Assembly (NCBI GenBank): GCA_002437105.1
Contig: DJOB01000004.1
Span: 62,001 to 126,000 of the forward strand
Source of the DNA: Caryophanales bacterium UBA6449
GTDB lineage: Bacteria > Bacillota_I > Bacilli_A > RFN20 > CAG-288
Direction of reading: 5' to 3'
DNA: 64,000 bases
Shown: positions 42,902-51,423 of the stretch, in pieces
How positions within the stretch are numbered: the stretch's first letter is position 1
How the letters are laid out: each line of letters begins with the position of its first letter
The notes under the pieces: generated by a model
The model's input: the letters and a program-made list of their open reading frames with translations, nothing else
What the model was told of the DNA's origin: nothing
Database searches by the model: none
Translations under genes and position numbers: made by a program

Positions 42902-45547
42902 ATGGCTAGTGTAAAACTGGAACACATCTACAAGGTCTACACCGGCGGCGTCAAGGCTGTCAGCGATCTGACCATGGAGATGAAGGATGGCGAGTTCATC
43001 GTTCTCGTCGGCCCCTCGGGCTGTGGTAAGTCCACTACTCTGAGGATGATCGCTGGACTGGAGGAGATCACCGCTGGTGAGCTCTATATCGGCGATCAGA
43101 TCGTCAACGATATGGAACCTAAGGATAGAGATATCGCGATGGTCTTCCAGAACTACGCGCTCTATCCTCAGATGACCGTCTACGAGAATATGGCCTTCGG
43201 ACTCAAGCTCCGCCACGTCCCTAACGATGTGATCCAGAGCAAGGTCATGTGGGCCGCTAATATCCTCGGTCTGACCGAGCTCCTCGACCGTAAGCCCAAG
43301 GCGATGTCCGGTGGACAGCGTCAGCGTGTGGCGCTCGGCCGCGCTATTCTCCGCGACCCCAAGGTCATGCTGCTGGATGAGCCGCTCTCCAACCTCGATG
43401 CGAAGCTGCGCGCTTCGATGAGGACGGAGATCGCCAAGCTTCACCAGAAGCTGAAGACCACTTTTGTCTACGTCACCCACGACCAGACCGAGGCGATGAC
43501 TCTGGGCGACCGGGTTCTCGTCATCAAGGGTGGTAGGATGCAGCAGTTCGATACCCCGAAGAACCTCTACAACTATCCCGAGAACAAGTTCGTCGCGGGC
43601 TTCATCGGCACTCCTCAGATGAATTTCTTCGATGGATATCTCACCAAGGAAGGCGATGCCGTCAAGATCTCTTTCGATAAGGCGCCCGAGATCATCTCCG
43701 TTCCCTTCAAGAACCTGATCAAGGTCAATCCCGCCTATCTGGATGGCAAGCACCACGTGACTGTCGGTGTGCGCTGCGAGCATGTCCACCTCGTTCCGCG
43801 CGGCACTCCCAATTCCCTGCAGATCTGCGTCAACCACTTCGAGGAACTGGGTGCTGAGACGCTGATCTACGGCAGCATCGGCGCTAAGGAGGAGGAGAGC
43901 GTCACCGATTCTTCCGTCGGTATCATCATCCGGATGAACGCCAAGCCCGAGAATCTCAAGGCGGGCGATCTGGCCAGCGTCGTCTTCGATGTTGACCACA
44001 CCTACTTCTTCGATGCGAAGACCGAGGAGAGCATCGTTCCGCGCATCCCCAAGAGCAACGCTTTCACGGGTACTCTGACCTCCACTTCGGTGAGATTCCT
44101 CGATACGGATCTAGCTCTGCCCGCTCAGCTGGTGGCGGACATCTCGAAGAAGCTGCCTCAGGGTGGCTCGATCGGGGCTACGATCCTCGTTCCCAACGAT
44201 GCCTTCCTGCTCTCTGATCACGGGCAGATCCAGGCTACGGTAGTGAAGACCGAGATGGTCAATACCACGCCGCTGCTTCATCTGTCGGTGGGCGATCGCA
44301 CCTTCTTCGTGCTCGCCGGTCAGGTTCTGGAAGCGGGATCTCATATCGGTCTGGATATCGACTGGTCGCGAGTCTCCATCGTGGCTGACGATGGTACCCA
44401 CCTCGTCGATCCCGTCCAGAGCTTCGATCAGTATCACGCGGCCTTCTTCAACTATAAGACCATTCAGGGTTCCGACAAGAATCCGAAGTATCCTCAGTTC
44501 GTCAAGATCCGTCAGGATCGTATCGACGAGGTCAAGAGGCTCTGGGGTGCGAAGATCGCCCAGTCCGAGAGCGATTTTGCGCGCACTCTAGATTCCGTCA
44601 CCCCGGCCGAGTTCAAGAAGCTCCTCGCTGATGGAAAGGATGCGAAGAGCCCCGAGTGGAAGGCGCTGGTTCGCGAGCGCCGGGCGGAGGCGGAGGAGAA
44701 GGACCGGGTCGAGATCTCGGGAGTCAAGGAACAGATGTCGGCTCTCAAGACTCAGTGCAGCACCGAGATCGCTTCTCTCAAGGCCGCTCACAAGGCTAAG
44801 AATGCGGAGATCAAAGCTAGCAATCGTGATACCTTCGCCCACATCAAGGCTCAGGAAGTCGCCGACTATCGCCACTTCCTCGAGACCAACAAGGATCGCG
44901 ACACTATCCGGAGACGCAAGGCGGAGTACCACATCTTCCGCGATACCTTCGCCGATCAGAAGAACAACGCGCTCGAGCAGGCTCTGCGTGGTGAGCAGAT
45001 GGTGTTTGATAACTCCGCCAGCAAGATCAAGGCCGAGACCAAGCGTCAGCTGAAGACCCTCAGCAAGAAGATCCTCGATATTAAGGAGGAGACCAAGAGG
45101 GCGGTCGATCCTGCCACCTATCTGACTGATAAGCACAGGCAGGAGCTCAAGGAACTCAGCAAGCAGGCTAACGCCGCGGTTGCGCAGGCCGGCCTGATCT
45201 TCTTCTTCGGTATCGGTGACTATCACTTCCCCTCCACTCCAGTCATCTCCGGTAAGCTCATCCAGGGTCTGGGAACCCGCGTCTTCACCAAGAACTACCT
45301 CCTCGAGGTTCCGCACGATGCCTACAAGCTCTCGCAGACGGATGGAATTCAGGCTATCGTGCACGGCTATGCCGATTACGGGGTGAAGAAGTTCACCGTG
45401 GTTGGCTACTTCGATGCTGATGGCCAGGAGAGAGTCGCCTATCTGCTGCTGGATCAGCCCCTCGAGGTCGGCGCCCACGTGCTGCTCGACATCGATATCA
45501 CCAAGACCCGTATCACCGAGACCGGTATGGGTATCAGGCTCTATTAG
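42902..45547 (+). CDS. MalK/MsmK-type ABC ATPase with long coiled-coil C-terminal extension
   Basis: ATPase of the carbohydrate importer. Residues 1-375 look like a complete MalK: Walker A GPSGCGKST (37-45), signature MSGGQ (135-139), Walker B VMLLDEPLSNLDA, and a TOBE-like region. The protein then continues to 881 residues, where MalK proteins usually have about 370. Extra parts: a beta-rich domain (about 390-500), a Lys/Glu-rich coiled coil (about 535-765) and a second beta-rich domain (about 770-881). The two beta domains share VPNDAFLLS / VPHDAYKLS and LEAGSHIGLDID / LEVGAHVLLDID, so they are a duplication. Start ATG 42902 follows GGGAGG; an upstream in-frame ATG at 42875 overlaps the amylase end and precedes that site. 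Extension function is unknown. Confidence 0.93.
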   Translation: MASVKLEHIYKVYTGGVKAVSDLTMEMKDGEFIVLVGPSGCGKSTTLRMIAGLEEITAGELYIGDQIVNDMEPKDRDIAMVFQNYALYPQMTVYENMAFGLKLRHVPNDVIQSKVMWAANILGLTELLDRKPKAMSGGQRQRVALGRAILRDPKVMLLDEPLSNLDAKLRASMRTEIAKLHQKLKTTFVYVTHDQTEAMTLGDRVLVIKGGRMQQFDTPKNLYNYPENKFVAGFIGTPQMNFFDGYLTKEGDAVKISFDKAPEIISVPFKNLIKVNPAYLDGKHHVTVGVRCEHVHLVPRGTPNSLQICVNHFEELGAETLIYGSIGAKEEESVTDSSVGIIIRMNAKPENLKAGDLASVVFDVDHTYFFDAKTEESIVPRIPKSNAFTGTLTSTSVRFLDTDLALPAQLVADISKKLPQGGSIGATILVPNDAFLLSDHGQIQATVVKTEMVNTTPLLHLSVGDRTFFVLAGQVLEAGSHIGLDIDWSRVSIVADDGTHLVDPVQSFDQYHAAFFNYKTIQGSDKNPKYPQFVKIRQDRIDEVKRLWGAKIAQSESDFARTLDSVTPAEFKKLLADGKDAKSPEWKALVRERRAEAEEKDRVEISGVKEQMSALKTQCSTEIASLKAAHKAKNAEIKASNRDTFAHIKAQEVADYRHFLETNKDRDTIRRRKAEYHIFRDTFADQKNNALEQALRGEQMVFDNSASKIKAETKRQLKTLSKKILDIKEETKRAVDPATYLTDKHRQELKELSKQANAAVAQAGLIFFFGIGDYHFPSTPVISGKLIQGLGTRVFTKNYLLEVPHDAYKLSQTDGIQAIVHGYADYGVKKFTVVGYFDADGQERVAYLLLDQPLEVGAHVLLDIDITKTRITETGMGIRLY

Positions 45548-45564
45548 AGCTAGGGAGGCTACCT

Positions 45565-46266
45565 GTGAGAAAAAGTTTATTAGTGCTGCCTCTGGTCTGC
45601 CTCAGCCTCAGTCTGGGCAGCTGTTCTAGAAGTTCCGACCGTGCGTTCATAGCTGATCTGGCGGATCTATCCGAGTCGATCCAGAATGACGCGACAGTCA
45701 CCAGCTATACGTCTACCGTTTATGGAAAGATTAAGGACTTCTGGAATTCCACTGACAATCCTGTCTCGGGAGAAGGGGATGCCAATCTCCAGTACTTCGA
45801 GCAGTATCAGCACGATCATTGGGATTCCAGCAAGGGCGACAATCCTTATTCCGACGAGTACTCCGGCACCTGGGAGAATGCGATGAGCACCCTCCTCATG
45901 TCCCCCGTCGAGATCTCCACCGACAGTGCGGAGATCGCGGCGCTGGAGCTCGGCGATTATTCCTTCTACCAGACGCTGGCGGGAAATAACCCTGGGCTCT
46001 TGAGGGTGAAGAAGACTGCGGATGGCGGTCTGCACTTCTACGTGCGCGGTTCGCGGTTCATCGCCTGGATCTACGCTATCGCCGGCGTCTACGACGGTAC
46101 GGACTTCGGTGGCCCTTACGATCCTATTAAAGCTTACGGAAACTGGAACATCGACCTCTATTACAGCGCTTCCGGTCTGCTCCAGAAGGAGGAGCTGAAG
46201 ATCGCTGGCTACACCTCGGATCCCGAGGGAAACATCCACGTCTGGGCGGAATACCAGTATCAGTGA
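45565..46266 (+). CDS. Lipoprotein of unknown function (mal-type operon)
   Basis: Not recognised. The 233 residues begin with a lipoprotein signal peptide (lipobox LGSC, Cys20), so the protein is exported and anchored outside. Many Tyr, Trp, Asp and Ser residues and alternating hydrophobics suggest a beta-rich fold. The start is GTG at 45565 with AGGGAGG six bases upstream, 17 bases after the MalK-type gene, so it is co-transcribed. A second small lipoprotein follows after 15 bases. A role in glucan capture at the cell surface is only inferred from the operon. Confidence 0.8.
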   Translation: MRKSLLVLPLVCLSLSLGSCSRSSDRAFIADLADLSESIQNDATVTSYTSTVYGKIKDFWNSTDNPVSGEGDANLQYFEQYQHDHWDSSKGDNPYSDEYSGTWENAMSTLLMSPVEISTDSAEIAALELGDYSFYQTLAGNNPGLLRVKKTADGGLHFYVRGSRFIAWIYAIAGVYDGTDFGGPYDPIKAYGNWNIDLYYSASGLLQKEELKIAGYTSDPEGNIHVWAEYQYQ

Positions 46267-46281
46267 TCGGAGGTGAGTAGC

Positions 46282-47031
46282 ATGCAGAGAAGGTTCTTCA
46301 TCCTAGCGCTAACCGCAGTCAGCCTTCTTTCGAGCTGCTCCTCTCCCATTCCTGAACCCCTCAACAGCTTTCTACTCAGCTTCTCCTCCTCCAAGGTTTC
46401 AGGTCGAGTCAAATCGGCCTCCTATACCTATGAGGAGAGGATGTATACCAAGGTCGTGGCTGCGGATGGGACGTTCGTCAACGGGGAGCAGGTCGGGGTC
46501 TATACCCAGAAGATCTCTCTCGATCTGACGGAGGATCAGTATTCCTATCTCAACGAGCAGACCTGGGAGGGCGAGACGATTCCGGAGGGGAGCGACCAGA
46601 TATTCGACAGCCGTACCCTCACGAAGGATAAGGATGGGGATAAGTGGACCGAGGTGACCGTGCGAAAGTACACCGATGCGTCTCAGGACACATCGGAGAC
46701 CAAGGACGGAATCCTCGCTGGCGATGCCCTCTCGGCGACCCAGATATACCTCTTCGGCAATACGCAGACGAACCTGGGTGGACTCTACTACGGTGATTTC
46801 CTCCGCAGCGTGTCGAAATACGGCTGGTCGTATATGACCATCGGGTCTGACGACCACCTGGTCTACGATCCGCCCGCCCAAGGCGTTTCGACCGACACCC
46901 AGACTTATCTCGATTTGAAGATCGAGGTGAACGACCTCGGTCTGCTGCTCGAGCGGACCATGAGCGGTTACGATGCGGAGAAGGATCGGATGGCTGAGAG
47001 CCAGGGGCAGGCCACCTATATCTACTTCTAG
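46282..47031 (+). CDS. Second lipoprotein of unknown function (mal-type operon)
   Basis: Not recognised. The 249 residues have a lipoprotein signal with lipobox LSSC (Cys19), then a predicted extracytoplasmic beta-rich domain containing SYTYEERMYTKVV and paired Thr/Tyr-rich strands. The ATG at 46282 is preferred over an in-frame GTG at 46273 because GGAGG (46269-46273) is correctly spaced only for the ATG. It is the last gene before the operon terminator. Its general plan (short signal, about 230-residue outer domain) resembles the preceding lipoprotein, but I see no clear sequence identity between the two. Confidence 0.8.
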   Translation: MQRRFFILALTAVSLLSSCSSPIPEPLNSFLLSFSSSKVSGRVKSASYTYEERMYTKVVAADGTFVNGEQVGVYTQKISLDLTEDQYSYLNEQTWEGETIPEGSDQIFDSRTLTKDKDGDKWTEVTVRKYTDASQDTSETKDGILAGDALSATQIYLFGNTQTNLGGLYYGDFLRSVSKYGWSYMTIGSDDHLVYDPPAQGVSTDTQTYLDLKIEVNDLGLLLERTMSGYDAEKDRMAESQGQATYIYF

Positions 47032-47047
47032 TTGTTCTAGGGTTAAT

Positions 47048-47080
47048 AAAAGGATGGAACCATCGATTCCATCCTTTTTT
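47048..47080. terminator. Bidirectional terminator between the mal-type operon and the adenylate-forming enzyme gene
   Basis: A perfect 12-bp stem AAAAGGATGGAA / TTCCATCCTTTT with a CCATCGA loop has T runs on both strands (TTTTTT on plus, TTTTATTAA on minus). It separates two convergent genes. Confidence 0.93.
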
Positions 47081-47088
47081 GTATGAAT

Positions 47089-48738
47089 CTATCTTTTTCG
47101 GCTCTGCTCGGCGCGCTGCGCCAGCACGCGGCGGTCGATCTTCTTCAGCGGGGTTCGGGGCAGAGCTTCCAGAATCTCTATCCGCTGAGGGATCTCGTAT
47201 TTGATCAGGTTATCCGCCATCTTTTGCTGGAGTTCTGACTTGACCAGGTTCGGATCGACGCCAGGCTTCAATTCCAGGTACAGGTGGATATAGGGATGCC
47301 GGTCGTCGGGAACTGGGATTGCGGCAGCAGCTACGACGCGGGAATCCTCCGAGACGAGGTGTTCGATATCGTCGGGAAAGACGTTGTGACCGGCGATCTT
47401 GAACAGGTTTTTCAGGCGGTCTTTGAAGTAGACATAACCGTCCTGGTCGATCCAGCCGAGGTCGCCGGTGCGGAGCCACTTCCGTCCTTCTTCGTCGATG
47501 AAGAGCGCCTCGCGGGTCGTCTTCTCGTCATCTAGGTAGCCGATCATCAGCGCGGGGCTGGAGATCTGGATCTCGCCCTCGGCTCCGGCGGGGAGCGGGT
47601 GACCGGTTCGGTCCACGACGCGGATGTAGGTGCCGGGGAGCGGTTTTCCTACCGATCCGTAACGCTTTTCGGATTTTCGGTTGACGCAGATGACATTTAC
47701 CGTCTCCGTCAGACCGTAGCCCTCCAGCAGGGCGCAGTCCGATCCGTACTCCCTCATGCGTGTCTCCCACTCCTGGAAGAGGGGGAGCGGGGGTTTGTCG
47801 GCACCGATGAAAGCGTGGCTCAAACATCTTAGGGCGCGTCCTTTGAAGCCGCGATAGCTGAGGAGTTTTCTAGCGGCGTAGGGAATCACCAGCAGGTAGT
47901 GGAGACGATCTCTCCGGGCTAAGCGGCAGATCCGCTTGATATCGTAGGAGATCATCAGGGCGGAGGTGGCGTTCCAGACCAGCGGGGCATTTACACCCAT
48001 GCTCAGACCATATCCGTGGAACATCGGGAGAGCTCCCAGCATCGCGTGTCCAGCCACGCCTCCCGGGGCTACTTCGAGGATGTAGCGCGCGTAGATGGCG
48101 GGATAGCCGGCGGCTGAATCGTTGATGACGACGATCTTGCTTCGACCGGTCGTGCCTCCCGATTCCAGATAGATGGAGGGCTTGAAGGCGTCGCGATTCA
48201 CCTCTTCCAGCTCTTTTCGCTCGAGGCGGGTGACCCTCAGCTCGGGGCTCGTACCTCGGAGCTGGCGGCGATAGATCAGATCGTAGAAGGGGGTGACGAT
48301 CCGGGGGAAGTCATCCGCGGCCGATATCGTTCGGATAGGGCAGCATTTTACGTGGTCGCGATAGAAATTGTACCGTTGATCTATCACGATCAGCAGTTTC
48401 GCCTTCGCGCGTCTTAGATCCTCGTCGAGCGTGTGCGGAGGGAAGAGCGGATGGACGATGAAGCAGATCGCTCCGATCATGTTTAGGGCGTAGAGCGCAT
48501 AGATGGCCTGAGGGATATTCGGCGAACAGAGGCAGACCACATCCCCGCTTTTGATCCCGTATCCGTGCAGCCGCTCCGCCATCTCCACAATCTTCCGCTT
48601 CAGCTTGGGGTAGCTGATCGAGAGGGGGCCGAAAGTGAGGGCGGTTCCCCGGTAGCCGGCGCTCGCTTGAAAGACCTTGTCCCAGAGGGTGAGGTCGAGC
48701 CGGCTGACGATCTTCTTCTCGCGTTCGTTCTCGGTCAT
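47089..48738 (-). CDS. AMP-binding acyl/aryl-adenylate-forming enzyme (ANL superfamily)
   Basis: Activates a carboxylic acid with ATP as the acyl-adenylate, probably then as a thioester. The 549 residues show the P-loop SGGTTGRSK (about 192-200), the GYGLTET adenylate motif (about 340), TGDLGWIDQDGYVYFKDRLKN (about 425-445) and the C-terminal catalytic-Lys region LKKIDRR. Domain order and length match acyl-CoA synthetases. It is not typical of sugar operons and sits nine bases after a HGSNAT-like membrane acyltransferase gene, so the two may work as activation plus transfer (inference). Acyl chain, CoA or carrier-protein use are unknown. No acyl-carrier protein gene is adjacent. Confidence 0.9.
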   Translation of the reverse strand: MTENEREKKIVSRLDLTLWDKVFQASAGYRGTALTFGPLSISYPKLKRKIVEMAERLHGYGIKSGDVVCLCSPNIPQAIYALYALNMIGAICFIVHPLFPPHTLDEDLRRAKAKLLIVIDQRYNFYRDHVKCCPIRTISAADDFPRIVTPFYDLIYRRQLRGTSPELRVTRLERKELEEVNRDAFKPSIYLESGGTTGRSKIVVINDSAAGYPAIYARYILEVAPGGVAGHAMLGALPMFHGYGLSMGVNAPLVWNATSALMISYDIKRICRLARRDRLHYLLVIPYAARKLLSYRGFKGRALRCLSHAFIGADKPPLPLFQEWETRMREYGSDCALLEGYGLTETVNVICVNRKSEKRYGSVGKPLPGTYIRVVDRTGHPLPAGAEGEIQISSPALMIGYLDDEKTTREALFIDEEGRKWLRTGDLGWIDQDGYVYFKDRLKNLFKIAGHNVFPDDIEHLVSEDSRVVAAAAIPVPDDRHPYIHLYLELKPGVDPNLVKSELQQKMADNLIKYEIPQRIEILEALPRTPLKKIDRRVLAQRAEQSRKR

Positions 48739-48747
48739 CGGTCGCTC

Positions 48748-49647
48748 CTAGAATCCCAGCGTGTATCCCAGAGGGATCATGACGAGGACGATCACCACCC
48801 AGGCGACCGCCTGCTCGCCCAGATAGAGGATCAGCGAGTGGCGGCCGATGAACTTGAGCGGGGCAAACCACCAGCCGTCCAACTTGGGGAAGAGGGAGAC
48901 CTTTCCGCGCCTCTCTCCGTAGCACAGCTTGCCCAGGCCGATACCGACCAGGACCTTTCCCGCGTTGGGAAACAGCGGGAAGCTGTCTCCGTAGGAGCAC
49001 TTGGTACCGACGACGATCGCCAGGATGTTCTTCGGATCGATATCGGCGAAGGAGACGAGATTGCCTGCGGAGGCGCTCTCCGCCTTCAGACCGTAGATGA
49101 AGTAGTATCCGACTAGCCAGACCAGGATTCCCAGCGCGATGTAGAGCCAGGCTGGCGTCCTGAAGCTGAGCTCTCGCTCGAGCCGCTGGTAGAGTCCGAA
49201 CAGGGCGATGGTGAAGCCGATGCAGTGGAGGATGCCGAAGACGATCAGCTCTTCGGTCTGTCCTACCAGGCAGATGATCACCGTGATGACCGTCAGCAGT
49301 TCCCCCCAGGAGAGGATCTTGAGACCGCGGAGCAGATTGTCCTTGGAGAGCGAGCAGCAGATGCCGGTCAGCAGGAGGAATCCGCCCGAGAAGATGCGGA
49401 CCAGCCAGGTCATCGAGGGAAGGTAGAGGATGTGTCCGATCTCGGATACGAATCTCCGCAGGCTGGGTGAGGCTTGGAAGTAGAAGTTCGAGAAGACGGA
49501 TGGCAGCATAGCTATGTCCCATCCTAGATGAAAGAGAAAGACGCCGAGAAAGAAGAGACCGCGCAGGAGATCGATCTCCCAGATGCGTCCTGGCGCCTTT
49601 TTGGGGATATAGAGGCTCTTCGAGAGCTGAGCTTCGCTGTTTTTCAT
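48748..49647 (-). CDS. HGSNAT-like multipass membrane acyltransferase (DUF1624)
   Basis: Predicted membrane protein of the heparan-alpha-glucosaminide N-acetyltransferase-like family. The 299 residues start with RIWEIDLLRGLFFLGVFLFHLGWD, the family's first-helix signature with a conserved Asp and His. About eight hydrophobic segments follow, and a late FIGRHSLILYLGEQ matches the acyltransferase-3-type last-helix pattern. Such proteins move acetyl or acyl groups across the membrane to sugars. The ATG has no ribosome site, while TATAAT on the minus strand lies so close that the message may be leaderless. It is co-directional with the adenylate-forming enzyme downstream. The glycan acceptor is unknown. 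Confidence 0.85.
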   Translation of the reverse strand: MKNSEAQLSKSLYIPKKAPGRIWEIDLLRGLFFLGVFLFHLGWDIAMLPSVFSNFYFQASPSLRRFVSEIGHILYLPSMTWLVRIFSGGFLLLTGICCSLSKDNLLRGLKILSWGELLTVITVIICLVGQTEELIVFGILHCIGFTIALFGLYQRLERELSFRTPAWLYIALGILVWLVGYYFIYGLKAESASAGNLVSFADIDPKNILAIVVGTKCSYGDSFPLFPNAGKVLVGIGLGKLCYGERRGKVSLFPKLDGWWFAPLKFIGRHSLILYLGEQAVAWVVIVLVMIPLGYTLGF

Positions 49648-49655
49648 ACGCGATG

Positions 49656-49676
49656 ATTATAGATTATCGAATAATC
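49656..49676 (-). promoter_or_regulatory. -10 element and dyad in front of the HGSNAT-like gene
   Basis: The minus strand has TATAAT (49661-49656), placing the transcription start at about 49650-49648, beside the ATG at 49647. A perfect dyad GATTAT-CGA-ATAATC (49662-49676) lies directly upstream in the -10/-35 spacer. No good -35 is seen. Confidence 0.5.
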
Positions 49677-49832
49677 ATTTAGCGGCATTTGTTTCGCTGC
49701 TGAACGATAGTGAATTAAAAGTTAACCATTTATCAAATTTTATTTATTTAAGTATTTTTTACATTTTGACATCGACGGTTTTAGGCTCGTCTCGCTCGGC
49801 TGAATCTCATGTGAAAAAATATCTTATTATCG

Positions 49833-49861
49833 TTGTCGAAGCCAACCCGAAAAACTATAAT
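49833..49861 (+). promoter_or_regulatory. Promoter of the jetABC operon
   Basis: TTGTCG (49833-49838) and a perfect TATAAT (49856-49861) are spaced by exactly 17 bases. The start is expected near 49868, about 79 bases before jetA. The roughly 300-base divergent gap around it is AT-rich and otherwise featureless. Confidence 0.65.
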
Positions 49862-49946
49862 CTCAAGTGCCTAGATGAGACGCAGAGAAACCTGAAACCG
49901 CGAGATCAGCATGGTCGATCCCCTGTTTTTTGCTATGGAGGTACGA

Positions 49947-51422
49947 ATGGCAGAATCAAGCGCAATCAAGCCCGATGTAGGTCTGTTCAACATCGTTCCC
50001 GGTGCTCTCTTCTCTCCGCTGTCACGAAAGTATAAAGCGGTCTACGCCTACGCCCTCATCACCCTCTATCGCTGTCTCAAGCTCGATGGGTCGCACATAC
50101 TCAAGAGCGACTACATGGAGATGCTGAGGGCTGACGGTCAGGATTTCGCTGATCTTTTCAATATCGCTCGCGATAAGGCGGACGATAACGACGGTGAGGA
50201 TTCTCCCGTCGTCACCGATGAGAGCGACAAGTTCGCCTACGTGGTCAGAAAGCTGGCCAGCTGTGGCTGGTTTCAGATCATCAAGGACTTCAAGACCCGC
50301 GAGGAGCTGATCTTTCTTCCGCCCTACGCCATCAAGCTCTTGGAGGTGATCAGGGATCTGGTCAGTCGCGACACCACCTATATCCCCCTCGTTCACCAGA
50401 CCTATTCCGAGCTGTCGCTCGAGGATAAGGAGGAGGACGAGTACATGTATCGGAGTCTGGCCAACGCCATGCATAACACCGAGCAGCTCCAGCTCTCCGT
50501 CACCCTCCTTCACCATTCGATCGTGGTCTATAGCCATCGGCTGGTCGGGGTGAATAGCGCCAACGATGCCCTGCATCAGCACTTCGACGATTTCCGCTCC
50601 CAGGTCAGCGATCCGATCTACCACCCGATGAAGACCTACGATTCCTTCGGACTCTACACGCGCCCCATCGTGGAGATCCTCTCCCGGTGGCTCAAGGATG
50701 AAAGGATCGTGGCCAAGCTCGCCAGCCAAGCGCGGCTCGACCCGGCCAACCTCGGTCTGTCCCAGTCGGACGCGACCGATCTGGTGATCCGCAGTCTCAA
50801 TTCCGTCATGGATGTCTTCAAGCGGATCAATCAGAGCTTCGATCAGATCGATCGGGTCAACTCCGATTACACCGAGGCGGTCCAGCGGAAGGTCAACTAC
50901 CTGTCCGGCAGCGATCGCTCGGTCAAGGGAAAGATCGATCGCATCATCGCCCGGATAGCAGAGGAGGTGAAGAAGCACCCCAATGCGAGCGAGGACAGCT
51001 CGAAGATCCTGGAGCTCGCCTCCGCGTGCATCGACCCCTACCGCATGGGCATCTTCAAACCCGAATCTCTCTACATGCCCTTCAAGAGGGAGAAGAAGGT
51101 CGATGAGGAGCCGATGGGCCTGATGGACGATATGGCGGGGGACGACAGCGGCGACCTGATGGAGGACTTCATCTCCAGCGAGGTCAGCCAGTTCTCCGAT
51201 GAGGCGATCGATAGATTTATGCGCCAGGCTTTTGCCGGGCGCCCCCGTATCACCTCGACCGATATTCCCATCGCGAGCGTGGACGATCTGATCCTGCTGA
51301 TACTCGCCATCGTTCGGTCGGAGTACGACACCTCGTTCTTCACCAGCGAGAAGATGGCGGAGAGCGTGGTGAGCTGCGGATACCGGATGCCGCTTTACAG
51401 CTTTGTGAGAAAGGAGCGTTAG
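49947..51422 (+). CDS. jetA: JetA-family protein (Wadjet/MksF-like kleisin subunit, DUF5716 type)
   Basis: Kleisin-like subunit of a Wadjet/MksBEF SMC complex; in Wadjet these complexes recognise and restrict small circular DNA. The 491 residues open with GLFNIVPGALFSPLSRKYKAVYAYAL, typical of the type with a DUF5716 JetA. A mainly helical body follows, with an acidic stretch (MGLMDDMAGDDSGDLMEDF) and a C-terminal winged-helix-like end. The start at 49947 follows GGAGG by five bases; the ATG at 49911 lacks a site. It ends one base before jetB. The order jetA-jetB-jetC supports the call. JetD, the nuclease subunit, is missing downstream. Confidence 0.85.
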   Translation: MAESSAIKPDVGLFNIVPGALFSPLSRKYKAVYAYALITLYRCLKLDGSHILKSDYMEMLRADGQDFADLFNIARDKADDNDGEDSPVVTDESDKFAYVVRKLASCGWFQIIKDFKTREELIFLPPYAIKLLEVIRDLVSRDTTYIPLVHQTYSELSLEDKEEDEYMYRSLANAMHNTEQLQLSVTLLHHSIVVYSHRLVGVNSANDALHQHFDDFRSQVSDPIYHPMKTYDSFGLYTRPIVEILSRWLKDERIVAKLASQARLDPANLGLSQSDATDLVIRSLNSVMDVFKRINQSFDQIDRVNSDYTEAVQRKVNYLSGSDRSVKGKIDRIIARIAEEVKKHPNASEDSSKILELASACIDPYRMGIFKPESLYMPFKREKKVDEEPMGLMDDMAGDDSGDLMEDFISSEVSQFSDEAIDRFMRQAFAGRPRITSTDIPIASVDDLILLILAIVRSEYDTSFFTSEKMAESVVSCGYRMPLYSFVRKER

Positions 51423-51423
51423 A

